From Ensifer oleiphilus (lineage in GTDB: Bacteria; Pseudomonadota; Alphaproteobacteria; Rhizobiales; Rhizobiaceae), in NCBI RefSeq assembly GCF_013371465.1, contig NZ_JABWDU010000008.1, positions 62,001 to 126,000 of the forward strand: 64,000 nt of DNA, given 5' to 3'. Below the pieces are notes generated by a model, which saw nothing but the letters and a program-made list of their open reading frames with translations, was not told where the DNA came from and made no database searches. Made by a program: the position numbers and the translations under genes. Numbering within the stretch: the first letter of the stretch is position 1; each line of letters opens with the position of its first letter. This document shows, piece after piece, positions 60,756 through 64,000 of the stretch.

Positions 60756-60956
60756 GACACACCTCGTCAAAAGCCACCGTTGTTTAGAAATGCCCAAACA
60801 ACGAAAAAGGTTTCGTTCGATTGCTCGGCTTCAAGCATTCCGAAAATTATCGAGTTAAACAGTAGATTAAAGGAACCTCGGCCCAAAGATCGTGCCGGGT
60901 TTGGAAAAGTGATCCGGCGGCGTGCCGAGAGCATTCAATGCTAGCCTACGCCATAG

Positions 60957-61553
60957 CTACGGCCTTTCGCCTTTCAGGTGCTGCTCAAGGAACGGCAGGC
61001 TGTCCTGGCCCCAATAGATCTCGCCGTCGTAGCCGAAAGTCGGAAAGCCGAAGACGCCGCTCCGGACGGCTTGATCCCGATCGGAGGCCCATTTCCCGGC
61101 GACGTCTTCATCATTTTCCCGCGCGCGCAGGGCGCCGCCGTCGAAACCCGCTCGGATGGCCACCGCCTCGCGCACGTCAGGCTGGCCGATATCCTCCGCA
61201 CCGACCCAGAAGGCTTCCTGCAGCACCTGCGTCAACGCGAGCCAGTCCTTGCCGTCGAGATAGGCGGCAATCACCAGCCGCGACGCAGGCGTCGGATCGG
61301 CGAGCTGTGGACGGCCATCGATAAGAAGGTCCTTCCCGCGGGCCCGGCTCCACCGCTTCAGGTCGCGCGTGCCGTATGCCCGGCGCGCCTCCGGCTTGTT
61401 GCGCGACAGGATGCCGCCATTCTCCTCGATCACGGTCGTAAGGTACGGCGTGATTTCCGCTTCGTGGCGGCGTGCGAGAGTGGCAAAGGCTTCGAGCCCG
61501 ATGAACGACCAGGGGGAGCCGATCGAGAAGAAATAGTCGATGCTTTTCGTCAC
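60957..61553 (-). CDS. DsbA-fold 2-hydroxychromene-2-carboxylate isomerase-like protein
   Basis: 198-residue thioredoxin-fold protein of the HCCA isomerase/GST-kappa type. IDYFFSIGSPWSFIGL places a Ser where DsbA has its Cys pair, as in glutathione-dependent isomerases. GVFGFPTFGYDGEIYWGQDSLPFL is the cis-Pro region and C-terminal helix. It would use glutathione in isomerising or conjugating an organic compound. It lies 49 bp behind the LLM gene on the same strand. Confidence 0.88.
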   Translation of the reverse strand: MTKSIDYFFSIGSPWSFIGLEAFATLARRHEAEITPYLTTVIEENGGILSRNKPEARRAYGTRDLKRWSRARGKDLLIDGRPQLADPTPASRLVIAAYLDGKDWLALTQVLQEAFWVGAEDIGQPDVREAVAIRAGFDGGALRARENDEDVAGKWASDRDQAVRSGVFGFPTFGYDGEIYWGQDSLPFLEQHLKGERP

Positions 61554-61602
61554 TGCGGAAATGCCTTCATGGAGTTGGGATCTGGGATTGCCCGCGAGGG
61601 CT

Positions 61603-62664
61603 TCAAGCCGCCGCCGGGTTCACGGATGGGGCTCGGGCGGCCTCGTCCTTCGTCTGCGACCAGCCAAGCGCCGGGGCGATGCGCGTGGCGACGTCATCGA
61701 GGATCTGGCGGTACTCCTCGTGTTCGAATTCGTAGGGCAGCTCGAGCCGGAGCTCGCGCACGTGCGGCAGGATCGGATCGGCGAGCAAGCCTTCGAGGAT
61801 CTGTTCCGACGTACCCACGAGATCGCGGGCAAAGAGCGTGCGCCGCTCGCCCTGCGGCGTCAGCGTGCGCTCATGCCGACCGGCGGCGTAATCGAGATAG
61901 CGCCGCCTTGTGCTGGCGTCTGCGCCATCGAGCGGGACAATCACGCGGCCGAGTGCAACGCGTTTCCCCGCCCCGCCAGCCTGCCGGTAGGTTTCGAGCT
62001 GGCGTGCCTGGGCCTCGAAAAAATCATCCGTCTGCTCGCCCGTGGTGACGTTGCCGATCAGCAGATTGAAACCATTCTCGCCAGCCCATCGGGCCGAACG
62101 CAGGGAGCCGCCGCCGTACCAGAGACGGTCGGAAAGCCCCTTGGCATAGGGTTGCAACCGGGGCCGCTGCGGACCGAAAGGCGTCTTGATCACGGTGTGC
62201 GCATCGCCGAGGAAATCCGCACGCAGATTATCGGCAAAACGCAGAACGCGCTGATGCGAGAAATCGTACGCCGACCAGTCGCCGTCGAACGCCAATGGCC
62301 CGATCAGGTCGACATGCGGCGGGCGCCCCGCACTCAGGCCGATGTTCAGGCGGCCGCGCGACAACACGTCGACAGTCGAGAGGTCCTCGGCCAGCCGATA
62401 GGGATTTTCATATCCGATCGGGATCACCGCAGTGCCGAGCTGGATGCGGTCGGTCCGCTGCGTCGCCGCCGCCAGGAAAGCGGCCGCCGACGATATGCCA
62501 GGTTCCAGATGGCGCTGCCGCACCCAGGCGCTGGCGAAACCGAGCGTCTCACCATATTCGAGCAGGCGCAGCGTCTGCTCCAGCCCCGCCAAGGGATCAT
62601 CGCCCGCATAGTTGCCGGGGGTCAGAAAGCCGAGATGATCGATCGCGATCTTGTAGTTCGTCAT
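61603..62664 (-). CDS. LLM-class flavin-dependent oxidoreductase
   Basis: Luciferase-like monooxygenase fold (353 residues). Features: GETLGFASAWVRQRHLEPG, TAVIPIGYENPYRLAEDLSTVDVLSRGRLNIGLSAG and WYGGGSLRSARWAGENGFNLL. Such enzymes use FMN or F420 and often cleave or oxygenate organosulfur or other small molecules. It follows a binding-protein gene by 12 bp and precedes the isomerase-like gene, so the set may oxidise an imported compound. Confidence 0.9.
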   Translation of the reverse strand: MTNYKIAIDHLGFLTPGNYAGDDPLAGLEQTLRLLEYGETLGFASAWVRQRHLEPGISSAAAFLAAATQRTDRIQLGTAVIPIGYENPYRLAEDLSTVDVLSRGRLNIGLSAGRPPHVDLIGPLAFDGDWSAYDFSHQRVLRFADNLRADFLGDAHTVIKTPFGPQRPRLQPYAKGLSDRLWYGGGSLRSARWAGENGFNLLIGNVTTGEQTDDFFEAQARQLETYRQAGGAGKRVALGRVIVPLDGADASTRRRYLDYAAGRHERTLTPQGERRTLFARDLVGTSEQILEGLLADPILPHVRELRLELPYEFEHEEYRQILDDVATRIAPALGWSQTKDEAARAPSVNPAAA

Positions 62665-62676
62665 CGTTGCGCGTCC

Positions 62677-63615
62677 TCAGGATTTCGGCAGACCGGGAGG
62701 ATTGGTCTCAGACTTAGGCAGTGCCTCTTCAGACAACTGCCAGCGATCTAGGATTTTGGCGTAGGTGCCACTTTCGATGAGGCCATTGGTGGCGACGGTC
62801 AGCGCATCGGCAAGGCCGCTGCCCTTGCGGGTGGTGATCGCCACATCGGAGCGCTCCGGCCACCCCGCGCTCAAGGTGCCGACGCGCTTGATGTTCTGGT
62901 CGCGGGCGGCGATGAAGACAAGCTGCGCATGCGGCTGCACGATAACGTCGGCGCGGCCCGAAGCCAGCGCCACAAGGCTCGTCGCCTCGTCGTCATAATA
63001 TTGCAGCTCGAGTGGCTTCAGGCCGGCGGCGACGTTTTCGTCGTTCCATTTGAGAAGAATGCGCTCCTGATTGGTGCCGGCTCCAACGATGATCCGGAGG
63101 CCCGCCGCATTCTTCGGCTCCTTGATCGAGGTGACCGCACTGTCGGTCTTGACGAAGAAGCCGTGCAGACCCTGGCGGTAGCTCGAAAAATCGAACTTCT
63201 CCTTGCGTTGTTCCGTGACGCCGACATTGGAAATGACTGCATCGTATTTGCCCGACGTCAGCCCAAGCGGCCAATCGATCCAGGCGATCGGCACGAGTTC
63301 TAGCGTCAGCCCGAGACTGTCGGCGACCGCAAGCGCATAGTCCGGATCCGCACCGATCACGGTCTTCGCATCGGTCGCATAGGTCGCAAGCGGCGGTCCG
63401 CCGGGGCTGACGGCGACGGTGAATTTGCCCGGCGTCACGAACTTGAAGCCCGGCGATATCGCCGCGATGGCCGCATCGTTGCGCTCAGTACGGATGCGCC
63501 CCGGTTGTTCCGGGCTGAAATCGAAGCCGTCGGCTGCCTGAGCTGGACCGAGATGAAGAAGCGCCGTCGCAAAAGCGGCGAAAATTGCAAGGCGTAAAGC
63601 GGCTGGACCGAACAT
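62677..63615 (-). CDS. ABC transporter substrate-binding protein, family 3 (first of tandem pair)
   Basis: Periplasmic binding protein of 312 residues with a signal peptide ending AQAADGFDF. Family-3 blocks include GKFTVAVSPGGPPLATY, GADPDYALAVADSLGL, WPLGLTSGKYDAVISNVGVTEQRKEKFDFSSYRQ and GRADVIVQPHAQ. It ends TNPPGLPKS, a tail shared with the next protein, which is clearly a paralogue. GGAG precedes ATG 63615. It is upstream of the LLM flavoprotein in the same operon. Cargo not predictable, perhaps an amino acid or organosulfur compound. Confidence 0.9.
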   Translation of the reverse strand: MFGPAALRLAIFAAFATALLHLGPAQAADGFDFSPEQPGRIRTERNDAAIAAISPGFKFVTPGKFTVAVSPGGPPLATYATDAKTVIGADPDYALAVADSLGLTLELVPIAWIDWPLGLTSGKYDAVISNVGVTEQRKEKFDFSSYRQGLHGFFVKTDSAVTSIKEPKNAAGLRIIVGAGTNQERILLKWNDENVAAGLKPLELQYYDDEATSLVALASGRADVIVQPHAQLVFIAARDQNIKRVGTLSAGWPERSDVAITTRKGSGLADALTVATNGLIESGTYAKILDRWQLSEEALPKSETNPPGLPKS

Positions 63616-63685
63616 GTCTGTCGTCTCCGGATGGGAGGGGGAAGGAGCGGGCCGGCAACGAACCGACCCGCGATATCAGCGCGAT

Positions 63686-64000
63686 TTATGAGCCGCTCTT
63701 CGGCAGGCCAGGAGGGTTGGTCTGCGACGCGTCGACGGCCTCGTCGGTCAGGCTCCAGCGCTTCAAGACCTCGCCGTATTTGCCGTTCTTGATCAGATCA
63801 TTGATGGCAAGGGTGATCGCGTCGGCAAGCCCGCCACCCTTGCGGGTTGTCACGGCAATCTCGGCGGTCAGCGGCCAGCCGCCGCTGGCGATGCCGACGA
63901 CCTTGGTATCGTTGCGGATCGAGGCGGCGTAGGCACGCGTCGCGTTCGGATTGAATTCGACATCGGCCCGGCCGGATTGCAGCGCCAGATCGCCGGCCGC
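63686..64000 (-). CDS. ABC transporter substrate-binding protein, family 3 (second of pair, 5' partial)
   Basis: Only the C-terminal 104 codons are in the window; the frame is open at 64000. The translation GDLALQSGRADVEFNPNA, ASGGWPLTAEIAVTTRKGGG, LADAITLAINDLIKNG and the tail TNPPGLPKSGS aligns throughout with the preceding gene's C-terminus. TAA stop at 63686-63688. Tandem duplication of binding proteins in a transport operon often broadens substrate range. Confidence 0.9.
   Translation of the reverse strand, partial: AAGDLALQSGRADVEFNPNATRAYAASIRNDTKVVGIASGGWPLTAEIAVTTRKGGGLADAITLAINDLIKNGKYGEVLKRWSLTDEAVDASQTNPPGLPKSGS

Noticed and set aside
60907-60935. TGATCC near 60907 as a fourth RpoE promoter
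   Set aside because: Sixteen bases on it reads CATT instead of CGTA, and no rightward gene follows.
1-64000. tRNA, rRNA, CRISPR arrays, insertion sequences, prophage or integrase genes
   Set aside because: Searched for by eye; no repeat arrays, transposase or integrase motifs, or RNA-gene signatures were seen.

Overview
The window looks like a high-GC alphaproteobacterial replicon from the Rhizobiaceae, most likely the Ensifer/Sinorhizobium/Rhizobium group. Pointers are a eukaryotic-type glutamine synthetase II (glnII) behind a sigma-54 promoter, an AapJQM-like amino-acid uptake set, a RirA-type iron operator (TGA-N9-TCA), and a density of ABC uptake systems and solute-binding proteins typical of rhizobial chromids. 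In Sinorhizobium meliloti glnII lies on pSymB, so a chromid is possible; that is inference. No rRNA, tRNA, CRISPR array, insertion sequence or prophage was seen.

Layout: 1-2316 is the end of a dipeptide/oligopeptide ABC operon. 2479-8493 holds glnII, a MocR regulator divergent from an EamA exporter, and a LysR regulator divergent from an NmrA-like gene and DUF2798. 8594-19565 is a peptide-catabolism island: M19 dipeptidase, a five-gene peptide ABC transporter, a D-aminopeptidase-like serine hydrolase, a LysR regulator, then an opposite-strand pair for D-amino-acid transaminase and a DmpA-type aminopeptidase. 19744-27920 carries a DUF930 protein, AapJQM-like genes without an ATPase, a flavoprotein and an ABC exporter.

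28420-37538 is a three-component sensory system (solute-binding protein with a one-base frameshift, DctB-like kinase, DctD-like sigma-54 activator) followed by an ABC importer whose binding protein is a paralogue of the sensor's. Between them lie a pair of near-identical 17-bp repeats and a near-perfect sigma-54 promoter. 37629-44506 has a phosphatase, an autotransporter remnant, a GGDEF protein, a TonB-dependent siderophore receptor with an AraC regulator, and a small unknown gene.

44552-52369 is a cell-envelope/beta-lactam neighbourhood: subclass-B3-like metallo-beta-lactamase, polysaccharide deacetylase, AmpR-like regulator, and a class A/class B penicillin-binding-protein pair. 52392-59599 is an RpoE-ChrR singlet-oxygen-type stress module. 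Its three transcription units (sigma/anti-sigma/DUF2177; FAD oxidoreductase/DUF1365; small periplasmic protein/DUF3833/MFS/SDR) are each preceded by (T/C)GATCC-N16-CGTA. 59900-64000 has a nitroreductase, a small unknown, a DsbA-fold isomerase-like protein, an LLM flavin oxidoreductase and two tandem paralogous solute-binding proteins, the last cut by the window end.

The most interesting items are the RpoE regulon readable from its promoters, the sensor/transporter pair with paralogous binding proteins and putative enhancer repeats, and the D-peptide catabolic island.
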